A stretch of DNA of 64,000 nt from Vreelandella subterranea. GTDB taxonomy: Bacteria; Pseudomonadota; Gammaproteobacteria; Pseudomonadales; Halomonadaceae. The stretch is taken from contig NZ_FOGS01000004.1 in the NCBI RefSeq assembly GCF_900111305.1, positions 230,873-294,872 of the forward strand, given 5' to 3'. Every line of letters begins with the position of its first letter. Within the stretch, counting starts at the first letter, position 1. Made by a program: the position numbers and the translations under genes. A model generated the notes under the pieces. It ran no database searches. It saw nothing but the letters and a program-made list of their open reading frames with translations, and had not been told where the DNA came from. Positions 18,139 through 26,760 of the stretch are shown in pieces.

Positions 18139-19851
18139 ATGACCTCGACTTCTGTCGCTTCGCCGAGCTTCGGCGATCTTGCTTTATTGCCTGCCGTTCT
18201 GACTGCTGTTGAATCTCAGGGCTATGAAACCCCCTCTCCCATTCAGGCGCAGACCATCCCTGCGTTGCTCGAAGGCCGGGATATGCTGGGCCAGGCGCAA
18301 ACCGGTACCGGTAAAACCGCGGCGTTCGCATTGCCATTGTTATCGCGTCTGGAACTGACGCGTCGTGAGCCTCAGGTGCTGGTCATGGCACCAACTCGCG
18401 AGCTTGCTCAGCAGGTGGCGGTCTCGTTCAGTAAATACGGTCAAAACCTTAAAGGTCTTGAAGTGGCTACCCTGTGTGGTGGTCAAGAGTACCGTGAACA
18501 ACTCGGCGCGCTGAAGCGCGGCGCCCAGGTCATTGTCGGCACCCCTGGCCGGATTATCGACCATCTCGACCGCGGCAGTCTGAAACTCGACGGCCTGACT
18601 TCGCTCGTGCTGGACGAGGCGGACGAAATGCTGCGAATGGGCTTTATCGACGACGTAAAGCGCGTGGTTGCCGATACCCCGAAAGATGCGCAGCGTGTGT
18701 TCTTCTCGGCAACACTGCCCACTGAAATCGAGCGCATCGTTAACCGTTACCTGGTTAACCCGGTTAAAGTCGCGATCGAGTCGGGCACCACGACCGGCGA
18801 AAACATCGAACAGCGCATCGTGCGTGTTGATGGCGGCGCCAAGCTTGAAGCGCTGTCGCGCATTCTTGAAGTCGAGCCGGTCGATGGCGCCATTGTCTTC
18901 GTGCGTACCCGTGCCGCTTGTACCACGCTGGTTGAGCAGTTGACGGCGCGTGGCGTTAACGCCGCTGGCCTGTCAGGTGACCTAGACCAGAGTCTGCGTG
19001 AGCGCACCATCACCCGTTTGAAGCGTGGCAAGGTCGACGTCCTGATCGCCACCGATGTGGCTGCCCGTGGTCTTGACGTATCGCGGATCACCCACGTCAT
19101 CAACTACGATCTGCCCCAGGATGCAGAAGCTTATACGCACCGTATCGGTCGTACTGGCCGTGCCGGGCGTAGCGGTATCGCGATTACCTTTGCCGGTTTC
19201 CGCGAAGGTCGCAAAGTGGGCTGGATGGAGCAGGCAACCGGTCAGAAAATGACCGAAATGCCGCTACCTGACGAATCTGCTATCCGTGCTCACCGGGATG
19301 AAGTATTCCACCAGCGCGTCATTGCCTCGTTGACCAAAGGGGCAGAAGAACAGCGTGCGCTGATCGAGCGTCTGGTCGAAGAAGGTCATGACCCGATCGA
19401 GCTGGCCTGTGCATTCTCTGCCATGGCCCGCGCTGATGAAGCGCCGATTGGTCGTTTGCAGGCACCGCGCAAAGAGAAGCCCTCGCGTGATGGCGCGTCT
19501 GGCGGCAAACCGGGTGCTCGCCGTGAGCGTTCAAGCACGCCCAGCGAAGGCATGACCCGCTACCGCGTTTCTGTCGGCCATAAAGACGGCGTCAAGCCCG
19601 GTCAACTGGTCGGTGCGCTGGCGAACGAAGGCGGTATCGAAGGCGCACGCATCGGGCGTATCGATATCCGCAATGCCTTCTCGGTGGTTGAACTGCCCAG
19701 CGGTCTGCCGTCCACCATCCTGACGAAAATGGCCCGTGCCCGTGTCTCCGGCCGTCCGCTGGAAATCAGCGAAGACAGCGCCCCAGAGCGTGCCCCGCGC
19801 CGCCGCCGTGATGAAGGCGATGCGCCGGTCCGTCGCCGCGAACGCGCCTAA
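18139..19851 (+). CDS. deaD: DEAD-box ATP-dependent RNA helicase (DeaD/CsdA type)
   Basis: A 570-residue RNA helicase with the full motif set: Q-motif region (PSPIQAQTIP), AQTGTGKT, PTRELA, TPGRI, DEAD, SAT, ARGLDV and HRIGRTGRAG. After a basic linker (about 445-475), residues about 480-550 form a DbpA-type RNA-binding domain (TRYRVSVGHKDGVKPGQLVG). The tail is arginine rich. It should remodel RNA in ribosome assembly, mRNA decay or cold adaptation. It is monocistronic with a strong terminator. Confidence 0.94.
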   Translation: MTSTSVASPSFGDLALLPAVLTAVESQGYETPSPIQAQTIPALLEGRDMLGQAQTGTGKTAAFALPLLSRLELTRREPQVLVMAPTRELAQQVAVSFSKYGQNLKGLEVATLCGGQEYREQLGALKRGAQVIVGTPGRIIDHLDRGSLKLDGLTSLVLDEADEMLRMGFIDDVKRVVADTPKDAQRVFFSATLPTEIERIVNRYLVNPVKVAIESGTTTGENIEQRIVRVDGGAKLEALSRILEVEPVDGAIVFVRTRAACTTLVEQLTARGVNAAGLSGDLDQSLRERTITRLKRGKVDVLIATDVAARGLDVSRITHVINYDLPQDAEAYTHRIGRTGRAGRSGIAITFAGFREGRKVGWMEQATGQKMTEMPLPDESAIRAHRDEVFHQRVIASLTKGAEEQRALIERLVEEGHDPIELACAFSAMARADEAPIGRLQAPRKEKPSRDGASGGKPGARRERSSTPSEGMTRYRVSVGHKDGVKPGQLVGALANEGGIEGARIGRIDIRNAFSVVELPSGLPSTILTKMARARVSGRPLEISEDSAPERAPRRRRDEGDAPVRRRERA

Positions 19852-19893
19852 GGTGCCATCAGTTGCCGCTTAGCGGTCACTGGTGATATCCCG

Positions 19894-19932
19894 ACGCCCC
19901 CGTGCCTTCCCAGGTGCGGGGGCGTTTTTTTT
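19894..19932 (+). terminator. Intrinsic terminator after deaD
   Basis: A 9-bp stem (ACGCCCCCG / CGGGGGCGT) with a 14-base loop runs straight into eight T residues, 42 bp after the deaD stop codon. Confidence 0.92.
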
Positions 19933-19971
19933 GCTACCGTGTTCATCATTTAACCGCTCAAGGATGAAGCC

Positions 19972-20664
19972 ATGTCAACACCGCTACACGAATGGAACCT
20001 TGCGCCCAGGGACGCGATGGCGCTGCAGACGGAGTTGGCAAAGCGGCTCGAGCTGAGTGACCGACTCGACCCGGTGCGCCACCTTGCCGGGGTGGATATC
20101 GGCTTTGAGGATGGCGGCGCAACAACCCGGGCAGCGGTGGTGGTGCTCAAATGGGACCCTGATACTGCGCCTGACTTAAGCGTGATAGAGCAAGTGGTTC
20201 ACCGCGAGCCCACGCGCATGCCCTATATCCCCGGGCTGCTGTCGTTTCGAGAAATTCCTGCTGCGCTGGGCGCCTTCGCAAAGCTGACTGTTCAACCCGA
20301 ACTGGTGATGGTGGACGGACAGGGCGTCGCCCATCCACGGAGACTGGGGGTGGCTGCTCACCTGGGGTTGTGGCTGGACACACCCACCATTGGCATTGCC
20401 AAATCCCGGCTGACGGGCCGCCATGCCGAGGTGGGCGAGCAGCGTGGCGATTGGGTGCCGCTCACTGCCCGCGGCGGCGAGGTGATTGGCGCCGTGTTGC
20501 GCTCCAGAACCAGGGTGAAACCGGTGTTTGTATCGCCTGGCCACCGCCTGTCACTGGACACGTCGTTGCAATGGGTGCTGCGCTGCCTGGGGGCGACCAA
20601 ACTGCCAGAGCCCACCCGTCTGGCAGACCGGCTAGCCTCGCGGCGGGATCAAAGACGTGGTTGA
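19972..20664 (+). CDS. nfi: Endonuclease V
   Basis: A 230-residue DNA repair nuclease that cuts near deoxyinosine. Conserved residues are visible: VDIGF (Asp42), MPYIPGLLSFRE (Tyr85, Glu94) and VDGQGVAHPRRLG (Asp115). The C-terminus has the usual HRLSLDTSLQWVLRC segment. Length is normal. It has its own promoter after the deaD terminator and is convergent with a glutamine amidotransferase gene, with no gap between them. Confidence 0.95.
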   Translation: MSTPLHEWNLAPRDAMALQTELAKRLELSDRLDPVRHLAGVDIGFEDGGATTRAAVVVLKWDPDTAPDLSVIEQVVHREPTRMPYIPGLLSFREIPAALGAFAKLTVQPELVMVDGQGVAHPRRLGVAAHLGLWLDTPTIGIAKSRLTGRHAEVGEQRGDWVPLTARGGEVIGAVLRSRTRVKPVFVSPGHRLSLDTSLQWVLRCLGATKLPEPTRLADRLASRRDQRRG

Positions 20665-21381
20665 TTACACAAACGCCAGGAAGCGGCGCAGCAGACCGGA
20701 TGCCTCTGGCGTGTCGTGAACCCCACTGATCAGGGCGTCGGGGTCTTCGCCCTGATCGCGCAGCGCTGCCCGCTGACGCTCAAGATACGCCCGCATCACC
20801 GGTGCAGTGAATTCGGGGTGAAACTGCACGCTCCATTGGCGTGGTCCATAGCGCAGTGCCTGATGGGCATCGTGGCTGTTATGCGCAAGCACCGTGGCTT
20901 TGTGGGGTAGTTGCATGACCGATTGCGCATGGGTGAGATGCGCCGGGAAGGACACGGGCAACTGGCTGAAGAGGGGGTCCTGCTGGCCGGCCTGGGTAAG
21001 CCGTACCCGATGCGTGCCCGATTCCCGACCGGCGGGGTGGTAATCGCTGACGCCGTCAAAGGCCGCGGCCATGAGCTGGTGCCCGTAACATACGCCGAGC
21101 ATTGGCACGTCGTCGGCCAGCGCCTGCTTGAGCCAGGGCTTGAGCGCCTCACTCCATGGCGGCGCTTCACTCACCATGCTGTGCGAACCGGTGATAACCA
21201 CGCCAGCCAATGAGGCGGGTGAGGCCGTTGGTGTGCTCTCCCGCGCATCCCACACGCTTAACGTCATGCCGTCAGGTAGCGCCTCGCGCAGCTGCTGGAT
21301 AAAAAGCTGCTCGAAATCACCGTGCTGTTCGACCACTTCCGGGAAGGCATCACCGGTTTTGATAATCACTAAAGAAGGCAT
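20665..21381 (-). CDS. Class I glutamine amidotransferase (GMP synthase-like)
   Basis: A 238-residue stand-alone class I amidotransferase. The nucleophile lies in GVCYGHQ (Cys98) and the His-Glu pair in QFHPEF near residue 187. VITGSHSMV near 62 is the usual oxyanion-strand element. Such proteins resemble the GMP-synthase glutaminase domain and act as gamma-glutamyl hydrolases or ammonia donors; the substrate is unknown. It shares its stop with the end of nfi and faces away from tpx. A second, C26-type amidotransferase lies 600 bp away. Confidence 0.92.
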   Translation of the reverse strand: MPSLVIIKTGDAFPEVVEQHGDFEQLFIQQLREALPDGMTLSVWDARESTPTASPASLAGVVITGSHSMVSEAPPWSEALKPWLKQALADDVPMLGVCYGHQLMAAAFDGVSDYHPAGRESGTHRVRLTQAGQQDPLFSQLPVSFPAHLTHAQSVMQLPHKATVLAHNSHDAHQALRYGPRQWSVQFHPEFTAPVMRAYLERQRAALRDQGEDPDALISGVHDTPEASGLLRRFLAFV

Positions 21382-21480
21382 GATGGCTCTCGTCTTGACG
21401 CGGTGTATGACAAACCCAGCTAGGATAATTCCCTTTTAGGATGCAGTATAGGCATCCCATACTATGTTCAGGAGCCTGAT

Positions 21481-21984
21481 ATGCAACAGATTACCCGTGC
21501 CGGTGAACCGATGGATGTCGCCGGTCGTTTGCCAGCCCCAGGAGAAGTGGCGCCTGCCATGACGCTCACCAACAGTGAGCTTCAGGATGTCACCCTTGAT
21601 ACGTATCAAGGCAAACGCAAAGTGCTCAATATTATTCCCAGCGTCGATACGCCGACTTGCGCGATGTCGACCCGGCAGTTTAACGAGCTGGCGTCCCAAC
21701 TGGACAATACCGTGGTGTTGGTGGTGTCGGCCGATTTACCCTTCGCGGCCAAGCGGTTTTGTGGCGCGGAGGGGCTGGACGATGTCGAAACACTGTCCAC
21801 CTTCCGCCATCGCGAATTTCAGGAAGCCTGGGGCGTGGCGTTGTGCAACAGTGCCATGGAAGGGCTATGCGCCCGCGCCGTCGTGGTGCTGGACGCCGAT
21901 AATCGGGTGCTGCACAGCGAGCTGGTCAGTGAGTTGAAAAACCAGCCGGACTACGACGCGGCACTCGCCGCCCTTAACCCCTGA
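21481..21984 (+). CDS. tpx: Thiol peroxidase (Tpx)
   Basis: A 167-residue atypical two-cysteine peroxiredoxin. The peroxidatic Cys60 lies in PSVDTPTCAMSTR and the resolving Cys94 in KRFCGAEG, the same spacing as in E. coli Tpx (61/95). It reduces hydroperoxides with thioredoxin. AGGAG upstream supports the ATG. Its last 11 bases overlap the convergent C26 peptidase gene. An OxyR or other control site was not identified. Confidence 0.96.
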   Translation: MQQITRAGEPMDVAGRLPAPGEVAPAMTLTNSELQDVTLDTYQGKRKVLNIIPSVDTPTCAMSTRQFNELASQLDNTVVLVVSADLPFAAKRFCGAEGLDDVETLSTFRHREFQEAWGVALCNSAMEGLCARAVVVLDADNRVLHSELVSELKNQPDYDAALAALNP

Positions 21985-22657
21985 TGGCGGTTCGATGACG
22001 CTCTGCCGCCGCCACCAGTGCGCGAATCAAGCGCTGTTGGGGGCGGTTGAATACCAGCCATTCGGGATGCCATTGCACGCCCAGCAGAAAATCGTGGTCC
22101 CGGGACTCAATGCCCTGGACCAGACCGTCGCGGTCGCGGGCGACAATGTCGATTCCCTTGCCAGCCCGGTTGACGGCTTGATGGTGCAGGCTATTAACGC
22201 GGCACCAGGTCACGCCGAGCAGGCGGTGGAGCTTGCTGGCCCCGACGATATCGACGGTCTTGCGCGGGAGCACCGTGCGGCGCCGCTTGATGCCCTCATG
22301 GGTGGTATAAATATCCGGGTCCAGGGTACCGCCCAGGTGGACGTTGATCAGTTGGGCACCCCGGCAGATTCCCAGTACGGGGGTATCCCGCGGGATAAAA
22401 TGTTCCAGCAGCTTGAGCTCCAGCTCATCCCGGGCCGGGTCCAGGCGCACGCCTAACTGCACCTCCCCGCCATACAGGGACGTCTGAATATCATCGCCAC
22501 CGCCGATGATGAGCCCATCCAGATCGTCGGGCATAGGTCTTGCCGGTGATAAACGCAGCGGTCGGCCGCCGTGGCGCCAGACCGCAAACCAGTCGAAACA
22601 CCAGGCAAGCTGGCTTTTTGCATCGGAAGTGGTAATGCCAATTAACGGGCGGGCCAT
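21974..22657 (-). CDS. Peptidase C26 gamma-glutamyl hydrolase-like amidotransferase
   Basis: A 227-residue class I amidotransferase of the C26/PuuD type: GLIIGGGDDIQTSLY near residue 48, nucleophile GICRGAQL (Cys98) and GVQWHPEW near 196-203. Family enzymes hydrolyse gamma-glutamyl amides such as gamma-glutamyl-GABA. It lies 78 bp downstream of the amidoligase gene on the same strand. Comparative work on amidoligases (Iyer and Aravind) links such ligases with class I amidotransferases, so a joint role in making or breaking a gamma-glutamyl-type amide is plausible but inferred. Confidence 0.9.
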   Translation of the reverse strand: MARPLIGITTSDAKSQLAWCFDWFAVWRHGGRPLRLSPARPMPDDLDGLIIGGGDDIQTSLYGGEVQLGVRLDPARDELELKLLEHFIPRDTPVLGICRGAQLINVHLGGTLDPDIYTTHEGIKRRRTVLPRKTVDIVGASKLHRLLGVTWCRVNSLHHQAVNRAGKGIDIVARDRDGLVQGIESRDHDFLLGVQWHPEWLVFNRPQQRLIRALVAAAERHRTAIRG

Positions 22658-22735
22658 GCAAGGGCACTCTTGGTCAAAATGTGAATGAATAGACGGTAAC
22701 GGGCATATCGCAACGATGAGGCGATCAACGCCTCG

Positions 22736-23746
22736 TCAGAAGCGCTCACCCCACCAGCGCTTGGCGCGGCTTGCCAGGCGAGTGATCAATGGCCGGTTAT
22801 GCTGGGCGATATAGTGATCACAGCGTGCGGCAAGGGTCTCCTTGGAGGCTGCCAAGCGTTCCACGGCGACCCAGCGGTTCCATTCGGTGACGCCTCCCCA
22901 ATGGGGCTCCGAAAGCTGCGCATTAGGTAGGCGGTAATGAAACGTAGGCCGTGGTTGGGTCAACTCACCATGCAACAGCTTGTGCGGGTGGTCAGGGCGA
23001 AGATAAGCAAACAGGGGCAGTAAATCCAGTTCCCGGTTGCGGGTGGGGTTGTAGGTCAGGTAGTCATCAATCAGGGTGTCGATATCCGGCGTGTACTGAC
23101 GGTTTAATACCTTGAGCGCATACTCTTTGGGGAAGGGGTTGGCGTGAGGCAGCACTTCGCGGGTGATGTCCACCTTGATCTCGCTGCGCAACCAGCTTGC
23201 CAGGAGCAGGTAGGCGCGTAGCATCGACAGCAGGTAATCCACATCTTCGCGCTCCACTTCAGGGTTGAGGTGTAACCCGAAACCGTAAAGTAAGCTGGCA
23301 TCCGTGCCTTTTGCCCCATGGGTCCGCAACGCTTCGAACAGCGTATCGAGCTCGTCGAGTTCGTTCCAGGGCACCGGCGGGCACACGATCTCTGTAGGTA
23401 CCAGACCCGTGACCATATCGCCAATCAGCTCGCGGGTCTTGCGGTGGAACTCCAGGCGGTGTTGGTGGTGCTGGCGCGACCACTCGCTGTCCAGCTCGTG
23501 GTGTTCCTCCAATAGCGCCCGGTCAGGATGCGCATATTGGGTATCCAGTTCAATACCAAACTCGCCCCAGCGGGTGCCCTCGACCAGTAGTCGGTGGGGG
23601 CTGACCACGTTAAGCTCACCACCAAACAGTTCGCACACAATCAGGGCTGTGTCACGTGGGGGCAAGCCGGCGAACTCGATTTCGACACCGACCTTGCGGG
23701 TTTCGCCCTTTGCGTTCCAGCCATTAGGTGGCGCTTCTAACGTCAT
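22736..23746 (-). CDS. Putative amidoligase (COOH-NH2 ligase family)
   Basis: A 336-residue protein matching the amidoligase family related to glutamate-cysteine ligase/glutamine synthetase: KVGVEIEFAGL near residue 18, WGEFGIELDT near 60, a His-rich helix (HHQHRLEFHRKTRE) near 92, and GFGLHLNPEV near 150 with conserved metal/ATP-type Glu and His residues. It would form an amide bond on an unknown small molecule or peptide. It is the first gene of a two-gene minus-strand unit with the C26 amidotransferase. No peptide substrate gene was seen nearby. Confidence 0.82.
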   Translation of the reverse strand: MTLEAPPNGWNAKGETRKVGVEIEFAGLPPRDTALIVCELFGGELNVVSPHRLLVEGTRWGEFGIELDTQYAHPDRALLEEHHELDSEWSRQHHQHRLEFHRKTRELIGDMVTGLVPTEIVCPPVPWNELDELDTLFEALRTHGAKGTDASLLYGFGLHLNPEVEREDVDYLLSMLRAYLLLASWLRSEIKVDITREVLPHANPFPKEYALKVLNRQYTPDIDTLIDDYLTYNPTRNRELDLLPLFAYLRPDHPHKLLHGELTQPRPTFHYRLPNAQLSEPHWGGVTEWNRWVAVERLAASKETLAARCDHYIAQHNRPLITRLASRAKRWWGERF

Positions 23747-23887
23747 CTCGGCATCCTGTGAGGTGAACGATTTGTGGGCTCAGCCTATCATAGTCACGCA
23801 CGTGGGCTGAGAATATTCGCTCAGCGAGCCCTTTACGGGGATAATCATGCGGCATCGCCTTTTGATGCCTTGGTTCAGGAGTAACAT

Positions 23888-26374
23888 GTGCGACCGCACT
23901 GGCTAATCAATACCGTTGTTCGTTTTATTTTCATCATGCTGATGGGCGTCATGGCGTCCCACGCTCATGCACAGGCGATCTCGCTGCCAAGCCTTGGCGG
24001 TGGTGAATCGGAAGAGCAGAACGACGTCAGCAGCGCAGACTTTCAGGGGTCGCTGAATGACGTGATTTCAGTGCTCGAAGATGAAGAGCGGCGCAGTGAA
24101 TTGATCAACTCGCTGCGTGAACTGCAAACGACCACGCAAGAAGCCAGTGAGGATGAAGGGGTCGTTCGCCAGGGGGTGCTGGGGGCGCTTGCAGATACGC
24201 TCACCGACATCGGCGAGCAGGCTCAGGCGGGGGGGTCGCCAGTAGAGGAGTGGCAGCGTCAACTGGTCAACGGCGGCGAAGAATTGCGAGATGTGGCCAG
24301 TAACGCCAGTCGAGGCGAGATGATTCGTGCGGTGGCCGAAGGCGCTGTGCTTGCAGTGGTCTGGGTTGTGCTGCTGGTGTCCATGATCGGTGCGGGAAGG
24401 GTGATCGCCAAGCGTCGCAAGTGGCCGCTGGACTTGCCCCGCGACCCTAAAGGCTGGCTGATGGTCGTGCACTTCTTTCGGCGCATCCTGCCCTGGATAC
24501 TGGCGTTTGCGATTACGCTGGGGGTCGGCCAGTTGATGGCTTACAGCCCGGGCCGGACCATGGTGCTGGTTGTGGCCTATATTTGCGTTTGTGGTCGACT
24601 GCTATCGGTGGTGTTTGAAACCGTCGTGGCCTTTTTCAGCCGTGGGCATCGGTTTACGGCCGTGCAACTGCTGCATCAGCGTGCTCTGCGCAGCCTGTTT
24701 GTCATTGGTGCGCTGATCGCACTGGGCGACGCGGTGAATTCGAGCCGTATTGTCGAAATGCTGGGCGACGAGCTTTCCAGCCTGGTTTCCGTGCTGGCCA
24801 ATATGCTGGCCGCACTGATCTCGGCGCGTTTCGTGATCAAATTCAAGCGTCCAGTGCGTCACCTGATCTGTAACCGCCCCTACAAGCAACGCCGGGATGC
24901 CAACACTGCTGTGGAGATGATTCGCGCGCTTGGTGGGCTGTGGCACATCCCCGCGCTGTTGTTGGTAGGTGGCTCGCTGCTGGCGATCTTTATTACCGTT
25001 GGCGATGTGGGCACGGCACTTGCCCGGTCGATCATTTCGGCGAGCCTGCTGGTGCTGACGTTGGTGGTGACTGGGCTGCTGCGTCGCCAAGCCGAGCGCT
25101 TGGGTAAGCGCCGCCACCGCCGCCGTCGGCAGAGTCAGTATCGCAAGCGCCTGAAACGCTTCGGGTTCGTGCTGGCACACATTTGTGCCTGGGTGGTCTT
25201 TGCCGAGTTGTCGGTGCAGGTATGGGGCAGCTCGATGTTTGGCCTCGGCCAGCGCGGCCTGGCCGGTGCACAGCTGGGTCCCGCCCTGGTGAGCCTTGGG
25301 GGAACCGTGCTGCTGGCGTGGCTGGTATGGATTTTTGCCGATACGGCCATTCAGCGGGCGTTGATCTCATCGACACGCTCCCGCGGCAAGCGGGTCAACC
25401 AGGCGCGTGCGCAAACCATCACGCCGATGATCCGCAATGTTATTTTTATCACGATTCTGATCATTGCCTTTATTGCCGGACTCGCCAATCTGGGCGTTAA
25501 CGTGACGCCGTTGCTGGCGGGTGCCGGTGTGATTGGTCTGGCGATCGGCTTCGGGGCGCAAACGCTGGTACAGGATCTGATCACGGGTATTTTTATCCTT
25601 ATCGAAGACTCCCTGGCCGTGGACGATTTCGTCGAAATCAACGGCCACATGGGCACGGTAGAAGGCCTGACTCTGCGTACGGTCAGGCTGCGCGACCTCG
25701 ACGGCATCGTGCACATCATCACCTTCAGCCGCATCGAATCGATCCACAACATGTCCCGGCAGTTCGGTATTGCGCTGATGCGTATCCGCATTCCCCACGA
25801 CATGAAAATAGACGATGCCATCCATTTGATGCAGGAAACCGCCCAGGAACTGCGCAAGGATCCGATGATGCGCCACCACATCTGGTCGCCGCTGGAGATG
25901 CAGGGAATCGACAGTTTCGACGATGGTGGGGCGATTTTGCGCATGCGGTTCCGTACCGCACCCGAAATGCAATGGGACGTGGCTCGCGCCTTTAACCTGA
26001 TGCTGAAACAACGCATGGAAGCCGACGGTGTCGACCTGGGCGTGCCGCGTTTGAGTGTCAGCATGGAAGGTAAGGCAGGCGGCCTGATGGCGCCCGACAG
26101 CAGCGTGGAGATGAACCTGGAGGATGGCAGTGGGGCTGACCAAGGCCAGTCCAGCCAGAATGCCAGCGATCCTGAAGAGGCAGCAGAAGGGAGGGAAAGG
26201 CCAACGCCCCCCAAAGCTGCCCCCATGCCGACCAAAGCCGAAATCAGGAAAGATGAGCGGCAGCGTAAGGGAAGTGAAGAAGACCGTCGCCTATCCCGCG
26301 GCAAGCCCCAGGCAGAGGGCAAATCCCATTACGACGCCGATACCGGCCCCGGTGGCGAACACGGCGACGAGTAG
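23888..26374 (+). CDS. MscS family mechanosensitive ion channel (YbiO-like)
   Basis: An 828-residue multi-helix channel. It has a signal peptide (to about residue 28), a periplasmic helical region, about 10 membrane segments and a C-terminal MscS core (VIGLAIGFGAQTLVQDLITG near 560, then EDSLAVDDFVEINGHMGTVE). A long charged, probably disordered tail covers about 725-828. It should open on membrane tension during osmotic downshock. The start is GTG at 23888 with AGGAG six bases upstream; an overlapping ATG at 23886 opens only a six-codon frame. Its last 84 bp overlap the opposite J-like gene. Confidence 0.9.
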   Translation: MRPHWLINTVVRFIFIMLMGVMASHAHAQAISLPSLGGGESEEQNDVSSADFQGSLNDVISVLEDEERRSELINSLRELQTTTQEASEDEGVVRQGVLGALADTLTDIGEQAQAGGSPVEEWQRQLVNGGEELRDVASNASRGEMIRAVAEGAVLAVVWVVLLVSMIGAGRVIAKRRKWPLDLPRDPKGWLMVVHFFRRILPWILAFAITLGVGQLMAYSPGRTMVLVVAYICVCGRLLSVVFETVVAFFSRGHRFTAVQLLHQRALRSLFVIGALIALGDAVNSSRIVEMLGDELSSLVSVLANMLAALISARFVIKFKRPVRHLICNRPYKQRRDANTAVEMIRALGGLWHIPALLLVGGSLLAIFITVGDVGTALARSIISASLLVLTLVVTGLLRRQAERLGKRRHRRRRQSQYRKRLKRFGFVLAHICAWVVFAELSVQVWGSSMFGLGQRGLAGAQLGPALVSLGGTVLLAWLVWIFADTAIQRALISSTRSRGKRVNQARAQTITPMIRNVIFITILIIAFIAGLANLGVNVTPLLAGAGVIGLAIGFGAQTLVQDLITGIFILIEDSLAVDDFVEINGHMGTVEGLTLRTVRLRDLDGIVHIITFSRIESIHNMSRQFGIALMRIRIPHDMKIDDAIHLMQETAQELRKDPMMRHHIWSPLEMQGIDSFDDGGAILRMRFRTAPEMQWDVARAFNLMLKQRMEADGVDLGVPRLSVSMEGKAGGLMAPDSSVEMNLEDGSGADQGQSSQNASDPEEAAEGRERPTPPKAAPMPTKAEIRKDERQRKGSEEDRRLSRGKPQAEGKSHYDADTGPGGEHGDE

Positions 26375-26722
26375 CCAGGGGCCTCGCCAGCGACGCCAGC
26401 GGTTGTACAGCGAGACCGCGTTGCTGACGCGGTCGACCAGTTCATCGTGGCGCGAAATGGCATGATCCGGGGGCAGTGAAAAATCGTTGGCCACATCACC
26501 TTGCCAGTGGGCCCCGTGGGTCAAGCCGAGTCGCGCACGCAGGCAGCCAATATCGTTGAGCGTCTGATGTAGCGTATCGTAGGCCTCACGGTGCTCGTTG
26601 ACCGCGAGAACACTCTCAGCGTCCTGGCGTAGGGCACTATTGGGGCAGCGCATCACGGCATCCTGGATGTCGTGCTCACTGGCCTCGGGTGAAAGCGATA
26701 GGCGTTGATACAAATCGCGCAT
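26291..26722 (-). CDS. Small J-domain-like membrane protein lacking HPD
   Basis: A 143-residue protein. Residues 1-60 resemble a J domain (DLYQRLSLSPEASEHDIQDA, then EHREAYDTLHQTLND) but the HPD tripeptide needed to stimulate DnaK is absent and helix II is short. A C-terminal hydrophobic stretch (WLLVAVFATGAGIGVVMGFA) suggests a membrane anchor. Function is unknown. It lies 38 bp downstream of a true J-domain gene on the same strand, and its end overlaps the MscS-channel gene by 84 bp tail to tail. Confidence 0.72.
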   Translation of the reverse strand: MRDLYQRLSLSPEASEHDIQDAVMRCPNSALRQDAESVLAVNEHREAYDTLHQTLNDIGCLRARLGLTHGAHWQGDVANDFSLPPDHAISRHDELVDRVSNAVSLYNRWRRWRGPWLLVAVFATGAGIGVVMGFALCLGLAAG

Positions 26723-26760
26723 AAGGATGGTCTTGTTCCGTCGGTCGCTGCTGCATCTTT

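Noticed and set aside
25351..26322. Open frames on the - strand opposite the MscS-type channel
   Set aside because: They show low-complexity Ser/Arg-rich translations without motifs; the channel core is well conserved.
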